From Methylotenera sp. G11 (GTDB lineage: Bacteria > Pseudomonadota > Gammaproteobacteria > Burkholderiales > Methylophilaceae), in NCBI RefSeq assembly GCF_000799735.1, contig NZ_JUHH01000001.1, positions 1,488,001 to 1,552,000 of the forward strand: 64,000 nucleotides of DNA. The letters run 5' to 3'. Position numbers and translations under genes: made by a program. Below the pieces are notes generated by a model, which saw nothing but the letters and a program-made list of their open reading frames with translations, had not been told where the DNA came from and searched no databases. Below are positions 18,186 to 27,441 of the stretch, piece by piece (the first letter of the stretch is position 1; each line of letters opens with the position of its first letter).

Positions 18186-19013
18186 TTAATTTTCATTAGG
18201 GTGGAATGTGAGCTTTAGGTTCCTGAACTGTGAGAACAAAGTTCTGTCCGGCGGCAATGGCAATGGTTCCGACATCCTGATCGCGCGCTCAACAGCATCG
18301 TCACAGGCCGCATTGCCGCTCGATTTAACAAGCTTGGGAGCACCGCTTAATTCACCGGTAGGGAGCAAGCCGATTTCAAATTTCAATTCCGGACTGCCGC
18401 TACCGCACAGTGTTTTATTGACATTGCTGCGGATCTTTTCCTGGATCCTGGCCTTGAACTCATCGACGACACCGGCACTGGCTGCGGATTTTGCAGCAGC
18501 AGCTTTCTGCTCGCCGGCAGCCTTATCTTCGCTCAGGCTTTCCTGCTGCAATTTTTTTAAAGCATCATTGGTATTGGATTTTGTAATGCTTTTGTTTTTT
18601 AAGGCATCCTGGCGCGCTTCTTCCTGCAGTTTCGCCAGCACATCATTCGTTTTTGCAGCCGGCGGTGGCGGTTCCTTTTTAGCCGGTTCTTTTTTTACCG
18701 GCTCTTTCTTGACCGGTTTTTTCTCGATTGCAATTTCCACTTTCGGCTCCGGCTTTACTTCCGGCTCCGCCATTACTGGCTTCGGGATCTCTTTTTGTTC
18801 CGGCACAGGCTCTGGGGCAGGCGCCGGGACGGGAGCCGCTTTCTGCTCAGTGGCAGGTACGCTATCCCATAGCTCAACCTGGGCGATACTGATCGGATGC
18901 GTCGTTTTCCAGTTAAACGAAATCAGCAGCGCGCCCAGAAGCAGGACATGCACCAGAACAGAAAGTGCGCCGGCTTTCAATGAGTCTGGATTTTCGCGCT
19001 GTCGTAACATCAT
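18186..19013 (-). CDS. tolA: Tol-Pal protein TolA
   Basis: 275 residues. A single N-terminal membrane anchor (about 17-37) is followed by a Pro/Glu/Lys-rich and Ala/Lys helical domain (about 55-180). The C-terminal domain carries 'FEIGLLPTGELSGAPKLVKSSG' and 'AIRMSEPLPLPPDRTLF', the TolA/TonB C-terminal fold that reaches Pal and TolB. It transmits proton-motive-force energy from TolQR to the outer membrane. It lies 19 bases after tolR. Confidence 0.94.
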   Translation of the reverse strand: MMLRQRENPDSLKAGALSVLVHVLLLGALLISFNWKTTHPISIAQVELWDSVPATEQKAAPVPAPAPEPVPEQKEIPKPVMAEPEVKPEPKVEIAIEKKPVKKEPVKKEPAKKEPPPPAAKTNDVLAKLQEEARQDALKNKSITKSNTNDALKKLQQESLSEDKAAGEQKAAAAKSAASAGVVDEFKARIQEKIRSNVNKTLCGSGSPELKFEIGLLPTGELSGAPKLVKSSGNAACDDAVERAIRMSEPLPLPPDRTLFSQFRNLKLTFHPNEN

Positions 19014-19032
19014 GATAAGTTCTAATCAGGCT

Positions 19033-19428
19033 TTAAAGCGGCTTCAGCAGCAAGCCGACTTTATCCACTTTATTGGTTTTCAACAGATCCATGACACCGA
19101 TCACATCTTCATATTTAACGCTTTTATCAGCCGCAATCACAACAGAGCGCTCCGGTGACTTAGCCAGCACACTGCGAATGGCCAGCAGCAACTCATCGCG
19201 CTGCATTGTTTTGCCATCGAGCTCGGTGTTTCCGTTCTTTTTCACGGTCACCACGACCGGCGGCAGCTTGGGCTGGTTCAGGCTCTGACCGGCGCCAGGC
19301 AGTTCCACCACACCTGGGTTGGTCATAGGCGCCGTCACCATGAAAATCACCAGCAGCACCAGGGTGACATCAATGTAAGGTACGACATTGATCTGGTTCA
19401 TCATGCGGCGTTTACGTGTGCGTGCCAT
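19033..19428 (-). CDS. tolR: Biopolymer transport protein TolR (ExbD family)
   Basis: 131 residues. A basic start is followed by one membrane helix with the functional Asp in 'NVVPYIDVTLVLLVIFMV', then a periplasmic domain ending in 'VMDLLKTNKVDKVGL'. It forms the proton channel with TolQ. It lies 12 bases after tolQ and 19 before tolA. Confidence 0.96.
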   Translation of the reverse strand: MARTRKRRMMNQINVVPYIDVTLVLLVIFMVTAPMTNPGVVELPGAGQSLNQPKLPPVVVTVKKNGNTELDGKTMQRDELLLAIRSVLAKSPERSVVIAADKSVKYEDVIGVMDLLKTNKVDKVGLLLKPL

Positions 19429-19440
19429 CGTTTTCCGCCC

Positions 19441-20115
19441 TTAAGATTTGCGTTGCAGAATATTGGTGAACTCTTCCATAAAGCTTTCATAGCGAACCGA
19501 AAGCCGGTCTACGGAACTCGCAAAACGGTTATAGGCAATCACTGCCGGAATGGCCGCAAACAAGCCGATCGCGGTAGCAACCAGCGCTTCCGCAATACCT
19601 GGCGCCACCTGGGTAAGCGTTGCCTGCGCCACATTAGATAAACCGCGGAATGCATTCATAATGCCCCATACCGTACCGAACAGGCCGATATAAGGACTGA
19701 CGGAGCCTACAGAAGCCAGAAACGGCAGATGCGCATCCAGGTCATCCATTTCACGGTTATACGCTGCACGCATCGCACGGCGCGAACCTTCCATCACGTC
19801 GGACACTTCCATACGCGCCTGTTGCTTATGCCTGATGTATTCCTTAAAGCCTGCCTCGAATATGCTGGCGATACCCTGCGGTTTACGGCGGCCTGCCGTC
19901 ACGCCTTCATACAGCTTATTGAGATCCCCTCCCGTCCAGAAAGTTTCTTCAAAGTGATCCGCATCTTTTTCAGCGCGCTTGATAGTGGCCACTTTAATGA
20001 ATATATACCACCACGAAAAGAGGGAGGTGATCACCAGAATCAGCATCACCAGCTGTACTGGTAAACTGGCACCCGCGACCAAGGTAAAAAACGACATATC
20101 ACTGCTTGCGCTCAT
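19441..20115 (-). CDS. tolQ: Tol-Pal system protein TolQ
   Basis: 224 residues with three membrane helices (about 17-37, 130-155, 165-190). The large cytoplasmic loop contains 'FEAGFKEY', and the conserved 'GLFGTVWGIMNAFRGLS' and 'APGIAEALVATAIGLFAAIPAV' segments of the MotA/ExbB/TolQ family are present. It is first in the tolQRA run. ybgC, usually adjacent to tolQ, is separated from it by 353 bases with two REP-like repeats. Confidence 0.96.
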   Translation of the reverse strand: MSASSDMSFFTLVAGASLPVQLVMLILVITSLFSWWYIFIKVATIKRAEKDADHFEETFWTGGDLNKLYEGVTAGRRKPQGIASIFEAGFKEYIRHKQQARMEVSDVMEGSRRAMRAAYNREMDDLDAHLPFLASVGSVSPYIGLFGTVWGIMNAFRGLSNVAQATLTQVAPGIAEALVATAIGLFAAIPAVIAYNRFASSVDRLSVRYESFMEEFTNILQRKS

Positions 20116-20198
20116 AATTTCTCCACTAGTTCTTACAGCACACTATTTTTATAAAAGACCTTGCACAAAACACTTTCAACCTAAAAGCCTATCGATTT

Positions 20199-20226
20199 CG
20201 TCATTCCGGCGAAGGCCGGAATCCAG
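20199..20226 (+). repeat. REP-like repeat, copy A
   Basis: Core ATTCCGGC (20203-20210), loop GAAG, GCCGGAAT (20215-20222), with flanks CGTC and CCAG. Copies B, C and D share the core. Confidence 0.8.
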
Positions 20227-20352
20227 ACAGGCTTCATGATTAAATAAAAACCACAAACAATGGAAATTGTTAATTTATTTTATAAACAACATGTTACATT
20301 TAAGTTCTTACATTAACATTAACTAAATTTACTACTTCAAACATCACCTTGC

Positions 20353-20382
20353 CTAGATTCCGGCCTCTGCCGGAATAACGGT
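20353..20382 (-). repeat. REP-like repeat, copy B
   Basis: Core ATTCCGGC (20357-20364), loop CTCT, GCCGGAAT (20369-20376). The flanks show that it is inverted relative to copy A 150 bases away. Confidence 0.8.
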
Positions 20383-20468
20383 TTTTTTGATATTTTTGTT
20401 GAAAATTAATCCAGCCTTTATTTCATGCAAAGTTCTCTATCAGCAATTATTTTTATAACAAAAAAGTC

Positions 20469-20888
20469 CTAATCAGCCAATGTCGGCAACATAGCCGCTT
20501 TTATATCCGCCGGGATAGCCAAAGGCCTGAATGTTTCAGCATTCACGAACGCCAGCTTTACCTGCGCCTTGATCAGCTGGTGATGATCGCGCATCACTTT
20601 CTGCTCCATTTCAATGCTGCCGCGCCCGATTTTCGTCAGCCGGCAACGCACATCCAGCATGTCGTTAAAGTACGCCGGGGCTTTGAATTCAACCGAAAAG
20701 CTATGCACAACGATGATCACGCCCAGGTCTGCCCTGACCTGTGGCTGTTCAAATCCCAGCGCTCGCAACCATTCAGTCCTGGCACGCTCCATAAAGTTCA
20801 GATAATTGGAATGATAAACCACACCGCCCGCATCTGTATCTTCGTAATAGACGCGGACTGGCCAATTGAAAATAACATTTCCATGCAT
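20469..20888 (-). CDS. ybgC: Acyl-CoA thioesterase YbgC, tol-pal associated
   Basis: 139 residues from the ATG at 20888. The open frame reaches 20990 but that part overlaps ruvB. Hotdog fold with 'RVYYEDTDAGGVVYHSNYL' (catalytic Asp and His) and 'FMERARTEWLRALGF'. Homologues hydrolyse short acyl-CoA or act with phospholipid enzymes. It starts 13 bases after ruvB's stop. Its neighbour tolQ is further away than usual because of the REP pair. Confidence 0.93.
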   Translation of the reverse strand: MHGNVIFNWPVRVYYEDTDAGGVVYHSNYLNFMERARTEWLRALGFEQPQVRADLGVIIVVHSFSVEFKAPAYFNDMLDVRCRLTKIGRGSIEMEQKVMRDHHQLIKAQVKLAFVNAETFRPLAIPADIKAAMLPTLAD

Positions 20889-20901
20889 GCTGACTAACGC
20901 C

Positions 20902-21939
20902 TTACTGCTGCCAAAGTTCGCCCGATGCCAGGCTGCTAGGCACTGCCAGGCCAAAATGCTGGTAGGACTGGCTTGTGGCAACGCGGCCACGCGGCGTGCG
21001 CATCAGGTAACCCTGCTGTATCAGATAAGGCTCCAGCACATCCTCGATCGTATCACGCTCTTCACCGATGGCTGCCGCCAGGTTATCCAGGCCGACCGGG
21101 CCGCCGCCGAACTTCTCCAGCACTGCCAGCAGCAGCTTCCTGTCCATGACATCGAAACCCAGCTTATCCACATCCAGCATTTTAAGTGCGGCATCGGCAA
21201 TATCGGCAGAAACCACGCCATTCGCCTTGACCTGCGCGTAATCACGCACCCGGCGCAGCAGACGGTTGGCGATTCGCGGCGTACCGCGTGAACGCTTTGC
21301 GATTTCGAGCGCCCCGCTGCCCGCCATTTCGACTTCGAGCAAGCCAGCGGAGCGCTGCACGATGCGGCCCAGCTCTTCCGGCGTATAAAACTCCAGTCTG
21401 GATACAATGCCGAAGCGGTCACGCAAGGGGTTCGTCAGCATGCCTGCACGCGTAGTTGCGCCCACAAGTGTGAACGGCGGCAAATCCAGGCGTACACTGC
21501 GCGCGGAAGGGCCTTCACCGATCATGATGTCCAGGCGATAATCTTCCATTGCCGGGTACAGGATTTCTTCAACAACCGGTGACAGCCGGTGAATCTCATC
21601 GATAAACAGCACATCGTTTGGCTCAAGATTGGTAAGCAGTGCGGCAAGGTCACCCGCACGCTCCAGCACCGGGCCGGATGTCTGGCGCATATTCACGCCC
21701 ATCTCTTTGGCAATAATATGCGCCAGCGTGGTTTTGCCCAGACCCGGCGGGCCGAACAGCAGCACGTGATCCAGCGCTTCGCTGCGGCCACGCGCAGCAT
21801 TGATGAATATCTCCAGCTGCGCCCGCGCTTTTTCCTGGCCGATATATTCGTCCAGTATTTTCGGGCGCAATGCACGTTCCAGCGCCTCTTCCTGCGGGCT
21901 AATGTTATCCGGAGCAATTAAACGGTCAGTTTCTATCAT
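20902..21939 (-). CDS. ruvB: Holliday junction helicase subunit RuvB
   Basis: 345 residues. AAA+ ATPase with Walker A '[18 protein letters not shown]', Walker B '[12 protein letters not shown]', sensor '[11 protein letters not shown]' and a C-terminal winged helix ending '[13 protein letters not shown]'. With RuvA it drives branch migration. A predicted permease gene separates it from ruvA and starts close to the ruvB end of the gap, so the operon is ruvC-ruvA-permease-ruvB-ybgC. Confidence 0.97.
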   Translation of the reverse strand: MIETDRLIAPDNISPQEEALERALRPKILDEYIGQEKARAQLEIFINAARGRSEALDHVLLFGPPGLGKTTLAHIIAKEMGVNMRQTSGPVLERAGDLAALLTNLEPNDVLFIDEIHRLSPVVEEILYPAMEDYRLDIMIGEGPSARSVRLDLPPFTLVGATTRAGMLTNPLRDRFGIVSRLEFYTPEELGRIVQRSAGLLEVEMAGSGALEIAKRSRGTPRIANRLLRRVRDYAQVKANGVVSADIADAALKMLDVDKLGFDVMDRKLLLAVLEKFGGGPVGLDNLAAAIGEERDTIEDVLEPYLIQQGYLMRTPRGRVATSQSYQHFGLAVPSSLASGELWQQ

Positions 21940-21945
21940 AAAGCG

Positions 21946-22992
21946 CTATCTGTTATCCCTGTCTTGCAACGCAATCCAGTGCGTAATGAGTGTCAAGCCA
22001 ACCGCCAGCAGCGTTGGCCCCAGAAAAATACCGATAAAGCCAAAGGCGAAGGCTCCGCCCAGCACACCCAGCACGACCAGCAACAATGGCAGATGGGATG
22101 AATGGCTGATTAAAATCGGTTTAATCACATTATCCACCGTGCTGATTGCCAGCAGGCCATAAAGCGCAAGGAAAATAGCCCAGCCATGGTCACCGTGATT
22201 ATAAAGCCATAAAGCGGAACCGCCCCACACCAATGGCGGCCCGACCGGAATCACCGACAGGAAGAATGTTGCCAATGCCAGCAGCATCGGCATTGGCGCC
22301 CCCGCCAGCCAGAACCCGAACAGCGCCACGGTAGACTGTGCCAATGCCGTACCAAAAATGCCCAGCATCACACCTTTCACGGTGCTGCATGAGAGTGTCA
22401 GCATTTCTTCGCCCAGTGTGCCGCCTAAGCGATGCACCATCAATATCACGCCTTTGGCAAGGCGCCTGCCATCACGGTAAAAAAAGAAAGCGATAAAAGC
22501 GACCAGCAGCATCTGCAGGAACCCGCCCATCATCATCTGCACCGCCTGTAGCATGATCTTGCGTGCGGGCTCTGCATACTGGCTAAGCAGCTTCATCAAT
22601 TCCTCATGGCTGATTACGGCACGCTGCCACGATTCTGCCAGCTGCCCTCCTATCAAAGGCAAGCTTCTTATCCACTCAGGCGCCTGGGGTTGCAGGTTCT
22701 TTAAAGTCACCTGCGCCTCTTCAATCAGGATTGCCGCAGAATCCGCTAAATTCGTAGCTAGGTAGGCCATCGGCAGGATCACCGCAACAGACAGGAGCGC
22801 GGTCATGGTGATGGCGGCCAGGTTATCCCTCTTGCCAAGTTTCAGCCATAGCCACTGATAGGCCGGCCAGGTAAAAACACAGAACACCGCGGCAAAAAGC
22901 AATGCCGCCATGAAAGGATGCAGTACAAACAGGCAGCCAACGATCAGTAAAGCAATGAGTGCGATACGCGCAATCTGGTTGGTATTAATCAT
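21946..22992 (-). CDS. AI-2E family transporter (PerM-like permease)
   Basis: 348 residues with seven or eight hydrophobic segments and the family signature near the C terminus ('HLPLLLVVLGVLGGAFAFGFIGIFLGPTLLAV'-like; key residues GGxxxFGxxGxFLGP). A central amphipathic region with 'EEMLTLSCSTVKGVMLGIFGTAL' is typical. Members include TqsA and Na+/H+ antiporters, so the substrate cannot be stated. It lies six bases before ruvB. Confidence 0.88.
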   Translation of the reverse strand: MINTNQIARIALIALLIVGCLFVLHPFMAALLFAAVFCVFTWPAYQWLWLKLGKRDNLAAITMTALLSVAVILPMAYLATNLADSAAILIEEAQVTLKNLQPQAPEWIRSLPLIGGQLAESWQRAVISHEELMKLLSQYAEPARKIMLQAVQMMMGGFLQMLLVAFIAFFFYRDGRRLAKGVILMVHRLGGTLGEEMLTLSCSTVKGVMLGIFGTALAQSTVALFGFWLAGAPMPMLLALATFFLSVIPVGPPLVWGGSALWLYNHGDHGWAIFLALYGLLAISTVDNVIKPILISHSSHLPLLLVVLGVLGGAFAFGFIGIFLGPTLLAVGLTLITHWIALQDRDNR

Positions 22993-23089
22993 AAATACCT
23001 GTCCTTATCTATAAATTGCCTCTGACGCTGAAGTATATGCATGCGGCTTTGATTCTACCTCAAAACCGACTGATTAAAACCAGGTACAG

Positions 23090-23668
23090 CTATTTCGAGA
23101 GCAGCTTCAGCGCCTGCTTGATACCGTCTGTGACGCTGATTTCCTTATCCAGCAGTTTTACTGAAGCCAAAGCCTCACGTTCGTTATAGCCTAACGCCAG
23201 CAAGGCATTCAATATGTCGCTGCTGGCTGATTTCGGCTGGCTGGAGCTCATGGCAGCCACTCCATCAATCGTAAACTTGTCCTTGAGTTCAAGCAGCAAA
23301 CGCTCTGCCGTTTTTTTGCCGACCCCGGGCACGCGCGTTAGCATGGCAGCCTCCTGCAGGGCAACCGCCTGCACCAGCTCATCAATCGACAAACCGCTTA
23401 AAATGGACAATGCCGATTTGGCGCCGATGCCGTTCACCTTTAGCAATTGCCTGAAAGTTGCACGCTCCTGGCTGCTGCCAAAACCATACAGCAGCTGGGC
23501 ATCTTCACGCACGACAAAATGCGTAAGCATGACCACTTTTTCACCCACGGCCGGCAGGTTATAAAAAGTGCTCATCGGCACTTCACATTCATAACCCACG
23601 CCATGGCAGTCAATCAAAACCAGTGGCGGCGTCTTTTCGAGCAAGATTCCACTCAGGCGTCCAATCAT
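23090..23668 (-). CDS. ruvA: Holliday junction DNA-binding subunit RuvA
   Basis: 192 residues. Domain I begins '[20 protein letters not shown]'. The helix-hairpin-helix pair shows '[19 protein letters not shown]' and '[19 protein letters not shown]', and a flexible linker leads to domain III ('[13 protein letters not shown]'). It binds the junction as tetramers and loads RuvB. It lies 159 bases after ruvC. Confidence 0.97.
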   Translation of the reverse strand: MIGRLSGILLEKTPPLVLIDCHGVGYECEVPMSTFYNLPAVGEKVVMLTHFVVREDAQLLYGFGSSQERATFRQLLKVNGIGAKSALSILSGLSIDELVQAVALQEAAMLTRVPGVGKKTAERLLLELKDKFTIDGVAAMSSSQPKSASSDILNALLALGYNEREALASVKLLDKEISVTDGIKQALKLLSK

Positions 23669-23827
23669 GGCATATTCCCAATCATAATAAGCGTTAACAC
23701 ATGCCCTGCATGCAGGCCGCTAGTGCGGCGAATGGCTATACGGGCGGGTTTGAAAAAGTAAAACGGCAAGCATGTGGAGATACTTCCGCGCGCCGGTTCA
23801 ATAGCAGGATCATTCATCCGCACCGGC

Positions 23828-24394
23828 TTAGCCAATCAGGCGTCCGCCACGCACACGGTAACCGGCTGTCGCCAGTTTACCGAGGCCCTGCCCGCCATGG
23901 GCATGGCATATCGCACAGGCCAGGGCATCTGCGGAATCCGGTTTCGGTGCTGCAGGCAGGTTCAAAAGCCGCTTGACCATCTCCTGCACTTGTTCTTTCT
24001 GCGCATGGCCGTTGCCCACCACGGACTGCTTGACCTGCAATGCCGTATATTCAGCCACGCTTAAATTACGGATGACCGCAGCACAGATTGCCGCACCGCG
24101 TGCCTGACCAAGCAGCAGCGTAGACTGCGGGTTCACGTTCACAAAGACTTTTTCGATCGCGACTTGATGCGGGCTGTAGGTGTCGATGACCTCAAACAGG
24201 CTATCGACAATAATCTTCAGGCGCGCCGGCAGCTCCTCCCGGTCATCCTCACCCGCGACCTTGTTCTTTTTGCCGCTGGCGGTCTTGATCGTGCCGCTTG
24301 CGATATAAATGATTTTCTCACCGACTTTCTCGACTACACCGAAGCCGGTAAGACGCAAACCAGGATCAATCCCTAGGATTCTGATACTGTCCAA
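23828..24394 (-). CDS. ruvC: Holliday junction resolvase RuvC
   Basis: 188 residues. RNase H-like fold: '[18 protein letters not shown]' with the first catalytic Asp, '[20 protein letters not shown]' with the Glu, and the C-terminal '[15 protein letters not shown]' with paired Asp residues. The start codon is TTG at 24394: no ATG or GTG lies in frame between it and the stop of yebC. It cuts junctions after RuvAB migration. Confidence 0.95.
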   Translation of the reverse strand: MDSIRILGIDPGLRLTGFGVVEKVGEKIIYIASGTIKTASGKKNKVAGEDDREELPARLKIIVDSLFEVIDTYSPHQVAIEKVFVNVNPQSTLLLGQARGAAICAAVIRNLSVAEYTALQVKQSVVGNGHAQKEQVQEMVKRLLNLPAAPKPDSADALACAICHAHGGQGLGKLATAGYRVRGGRLIG

Positions 24395-24445
24395 ATTTTT
24401 CTCAAATACATCATGATTAGCGGCAGGTTTGCCAGTCAGCGCGGC

Positions 24446-25171
24446 TTATTCTTCGATCACGGCTGAAGTGTAAACGTCCTGCACATCGTCCAGGTCTTCC
24501 AGCGCGTCCAGGATCTTTTGCATTTTCACTGCATCATCACCGGTAAATTCCACTTCATTCATGGCTTTCATGGTCACTTCAGCCAGCACCGCTTTCAGGC
24601 CGGCCGCTTCCATGGCTTCTTTTACCGTCACAAAATCAGCGGGCGGTGTAATCACTTCGATACTGCCGTCATCATTGGTCACCACATCTTCCGCGCCCGC
24701 TTCCAATGCAACTTCCATGACTTTATCTTCCGAGGTACCCGGCTCATATACCAGGCTGCCACAGTGCTTGAACATAAACGCAACCGAACCGTCCGTGCCC
24801 AGATTGCCGCCAAACTTGGTCAAGGCATGGCGCACATCGGCAACTGCACGCTGTTTGTTATCGGTCAGGCAATCAATAATAATGGCAGCGCCATTGATGC
24901 CGTAACCCTCATAGCGGATCTCTTCGTAGTTGACACCCTCCAGCTCACCCGTGCCTTTTTTAATCGCACGTGTAATATTGTCAGAAGGCATGTTTTCTTC
25001 TTTGGCCAGCGCAACGGCGGCACGCAGGCGCGGGTTCATGTTGGTATCGCCGCCGCCTAAACGTGCCGAAACCGTAATTTCTTTAATGATTTTGGTGAAG
25101 ATCTTGCCGCGCTTTGCGTCCTGACGACCTTTGCGGTGTTGAATATTTGCCCATTTACTATGACCAGCCAT
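24446..25171 (-). CDS. yebC: YebC/PmpR family regulatory protein
   Basis: 241 residues from the ATG at 25171 ('[20 protein letters not shown]'). A further in-frame ATG at 25192 adds seven atypical residues. Three-domain YebC fold with '[18 protein letters not shown]', '[19 protein letters not shown]' and 'YEGYG..GAAIIID'. Family members act as transcription regulators or translation factors for proline-rich stretches. The gene sits before ruvC, the usual order. Confidence 0.95.
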   Translation of the reverse strand: MAGHSKWANIQHRKGRQDAKRGKIFTKIIKEITVSARLGGGDTNMNPRLRAAVALAKEENMPSDNITRAIKKGTGELEGVNYEEIRYEGYGINGAAIIIDCLTDNKQRAVADVRHALTKFGGNLGTDGSVAFMFKHCGSLVYEPGTSEDKVMEVALEAGAEDVVTNDDGSIEVITPPADFVTVKEAMEAAGLKAVLAEVTMKAMNEVEFTGDDAVKMQKILDALEDLDDVQDVYTSAVIEE

Positions 25172-25274
25172 GTCCCGTACCTTTAAATACAATCAAATAA
25201 GCACGATTTTATCACAGGCGAACCACAGCCAAGTAAAGGCTGACTTACATTGATTTAACTTTTTAGCCCCGCGC

Positions 25275-26210
25275 TCAATCCTGCGCCATGGCAGGATCGA
25301 TAGGCGTATGTTTGCGAATGCTGATCATTGAAATGATCAGCAAGGATGCGGCAATCAGCGTCATGCCGATCAATTCGGTTGTGCTTGGTACTTCATCAAG
25401 CTGCACCCAGGCCGCCAGCACGCCGATGACCGGCGCCAGCATGGATGACATGCTGGCAACGCCGGCACTCAGGCGCTGCAACGCATATAGCCATAACAGC
25501 CAGGCCAGCGCATTACAGAATACCGAATTAAATATGACGGCACCGATAAAATATGGCGTCCACTGTATTGGCTGCGAAGGTACCAGCAACGCCACGACGG
25601 CCAATGGAATCGACCCGAACAGCATCTGCCATGCCGTCAATGTCAACAGGTCAAGATCAGGGGAGCGCTGGTGCAGTTTTTTGGCAAGGATGACAGATAG
25701 CGCCCAGAACACTCCCGACAAGACTGCCAGGAACATACTGAACGTATCCGTACCGAGATGCAGCGGATCCAGGATAAACAGCATGCCCATAGTAGAAAGT
25801 ATCGCCGCAGGCCATTGCAGGCCACGCAATTTCTCACCCAGCATCGGCCAGGCCAGCACCATCACCCAGAACGGCATGGTATAGGTCAGCACGGCAGTTT
25901 TGCCGGCACCGCCTTCGACCAGCGCCCAGATCAGCAAGCCGGTAAAACCGCTGGTCTGCATGATGCCAAGCAGGATCAGTGTCGGCATTTCTTTCACACG
26001 CAGCGGCTTACGCATATAAACCACGACAGCAAACAGACATAACGCACCGATCACCGTACGCAGTGCCGCAAATTCAAACGCGCCCGAATAAGCCAACGCG
26101 CTTTTCATCACCACCCAGTTATAACCCCAGATGACAGTCAGCACAGTCAGCGCAGCAAAGGCGCGAATCGTAATTTTTTTACTGTTTTGCATATTAGCCT
26201 GATATTCCAC
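25275..26210 (-). CDS. EamA/DMT-family exporter
   Basis: 311 residues, ten predicted membrane helices in two EamA repeats. The first opens with 'VLTVIWGYNWVVMKSAL' and the second with 'GVFWALSVILAKKL'. An in-frame ATG at 26192 is an equally good start. DMT exporters move amino acids, nucleobases or other small metabolites; the substrate is not evident. It lies 73 bases after the SnoaL-like gene on the same strand, so it may belong to the marR transcript. Confidence 0.88.
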   Translation of the reverse strand: MEYQANMQNSKKITIRAFAALTVLTVIWGYNWVVMKSALAYSGAFEFAALRTVIGALCLFAVVVYMRKPLRVKEMPTLILLGIMQTSGFTGLLIWALVEGGAGKTAVLTYTMPFWVMVLAWPMLGEKLRGLQWPAAILSTMGMLFILDPLHLGTDTFSMFLAVLSGVFWALSVILAKKLHQRSPDLDLLTLTAWQMLFGSIPLAVVALLVPSQPIQWTPYFIGAVIFNSVFCNALAWLLWLYALQRLSAGVASMSSMLAPVIGVLAAWVQLDEVPSTTELIGMTLIAASLLIISMISIRKHTPIDPAMAQD

Positions 26211-26283
26211 ATCGCTTTACCTGCAGCAGTCATTGCCGGTGCAGGTAAAGCTCTGCTAGATTTATTCCGGATTAAGCTTTAGG

Positions 26284-26661
26284 TTAATTCCAGATATGGG
26301 TTACCGCTTTCCAGCCGCCGTCCGCCTGTTTACGATACACCAGATGCACATTGCCGCCAAACGTCTGTTTCTCGCCTTTTTCATTCAGCATCGCTCCAGC
26401 CCATTTGCCGCGCTGATAAGCCAGGTTACCGTCTTCCACCGCATCAGCCAGCGTCAGCTGGTGCTCAATGACACCTGCGGCTATCAAACCGGCAAAAAAC
26501 GTTTGAATAGCTGCTGCGCCAAGCACCGGCTCACCTGCCGGTGCAGGCAGCACAACTGCATTTTCTGCATAGAGCTGGCCGATCGCCTCTGCATTCTTAG
26601 CGTTAAATGCCTGGTCAAACTGTGCATTAATGGCTGAAATTTGTGATTGAATATTTGACAT
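26284..26661 (-). CDS. Cytoplasmic SnoaL/DUF4440-like protein
   Basis: 125 residues, NTF2-like fold: 'FDQAFNAKNAEAIGQLYAENAVVLP', then 'IQTFFAGLIAAGVIEHQLTLADAV', ending 'GWKAVTHIWN'. It is clearly related to the exported protein at 1332-1790 but lacks a signal peptide. It lies 35 bases after marR on the same strand, so the two are probably co-transcribed. A role in removing or sensing a small toxic compound is a guess. Confidence 0.85.
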   Translation of the reverse strand: MSNIQSQISAINAQFDQAFNAKNAEAIGQLYAENAVVLPAPAGEPVLGAAAIQTFFAGLIAAGVIEHQLTLADAVEDGNLAYQRGKWAGAMLNEKGEKQTFGGNVHLVYRKQADGGWKAVTHIWN

Positions 26662-26696
26662 CGTTAAACCCTTTTCTATATTAATTAAAAAAACAC

Positions 26697-27203
26697 TTAT
26701 TCAGTAAGTGCATGAATCCCTGAATTAATCAGTTCCAGCATTTGCTGCAACTGTGTACGTTTTTGATCATCCAGCCCCTGCATGCATTGTCGGAGCCTGC
26801 GGTAATAATCCGGCATCACGATATCCAGCTTGGCCTGTCCGGCATCAGTAAGCCTCACCAGCACACTGCGCCTGTCATCTTTGGCATAAACCCTTTCAAC
26901 CAGGCCGCCCTGCTCCAGGCCATCGATCAGGCCTGTCATCGTGGCACGCGTAACCCCGGCCTTGTCTGCCAGCACCGAAGGCGTTGAAGTCTTGCTGTCT
27001 TCACGCATCAATAAAATCAGCACCCACCAGCGCCCTTGCAGCAACCCATGCTTGCTCAAGCAAGCATCAAGCGCTACGGATAAATCGGTAGCCACCCGCA
27101 GCAGATGCAAAAAACTGGATATCGCCGTAATATCGGCGTCCGGGTAGCGATCGGCAAATTTGCCAAGCACTTCAGCAGTAGGAAGATCTCTTAATTGCAA
27201 CAT
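26697..27203 (-). CDS. MarR-family transcriptional regulator
   Basis: 168 residues. Winged helix-turn-helix with 'LSVALDACLSKHGLLQGRWWVLILL', recognition segment 'TPSVLADKAGVTRATMTGLIDGLEQ' and wing 'LVERVYAKDDRRSVLVRLTDAG'. Family members usually repress their own operon until a phenolic or other small ligand binds. A perfect 12-bp palindrome lies 18-29 bases before the ATG, where it would block its own promoter. Likely targets are itself, the SnoaL-like gene and possibly the EamA exporter. Confidence 0.92.
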   Translation of the reverse strand: MLQLRDLPTAEVLGKFADRYPDADITAISSFLHLLRVATDLSVALDACLSKHGLLQGRWWVLILLMREDSKTSTPSVLADKAGVTRATMTGLIDGLEQGGLVERVYAKDDRRSVLVRLTDAGQAKLDIVMPDYYRRLRQCMQGLDDQKRTQLQQMLELINSGIHALTE

Positions 27204-27220
27204 GATTAGTTACATTATAA

Positions 27221-27232
27221 TTAGCCGGCTAA
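27221..27232. promoter_or_regulatory. Perfect palindrome TTAGCCGGCTAA, marR operator
   Basis: A 12-bp perfect palindrome 18 bases upstream of the marR start, embedded in AT-rich DNA (ATTATAAT next to it could be the -10). Near-identical to 1953-1964. Autoregulation is inferred from MarR-family habit. Confidence 0.6.
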
Positions 27233-27441
27233 CTATGTCAAGCGCTCAATGACGATTTGCAATAGTTCAGTGTCGATAACAATGAAATCAACCCAGCAGC
27301 AAGCCATACGTGTCTCCTTGGCTTGCTGCTATATTCAATCGTGATTTTTATGAAATGACTGCCGGCAAGCGACAGAGCTTGATTTTGACACTTGCGTGAT
27401 ACACCGCAAGCCAGGAATCAAGGCCGCCCCGAACAGCCGCC

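Larger units (their letters stand above)
20116..20468. other. Spacer between ybgC and tolQ, holds REP pair
   Basis: 353 bases without a gene. It holds two REP-like inverted repeats in opposite orientation (20199-20226 and 20353-20382), separated by AT-rich DNA. No gene or other motif is visible. Any tolQ promoter must lie at the right of tolQ, in 20116-20200. Confidence 0.6.

Noticed and set aside
18208-19158. 316-codon plus-strand frame
   Set aside because: Antisense to tolA and tolR; its low-complexity Ser/Gly/Ala runs mirror the tolA linker codons.
20889-20990. 34-residue N-terminal extension of ybgC
   Set aside because: Lies mostly inside ruvB and precedes the conserved start of the hotdog fold.
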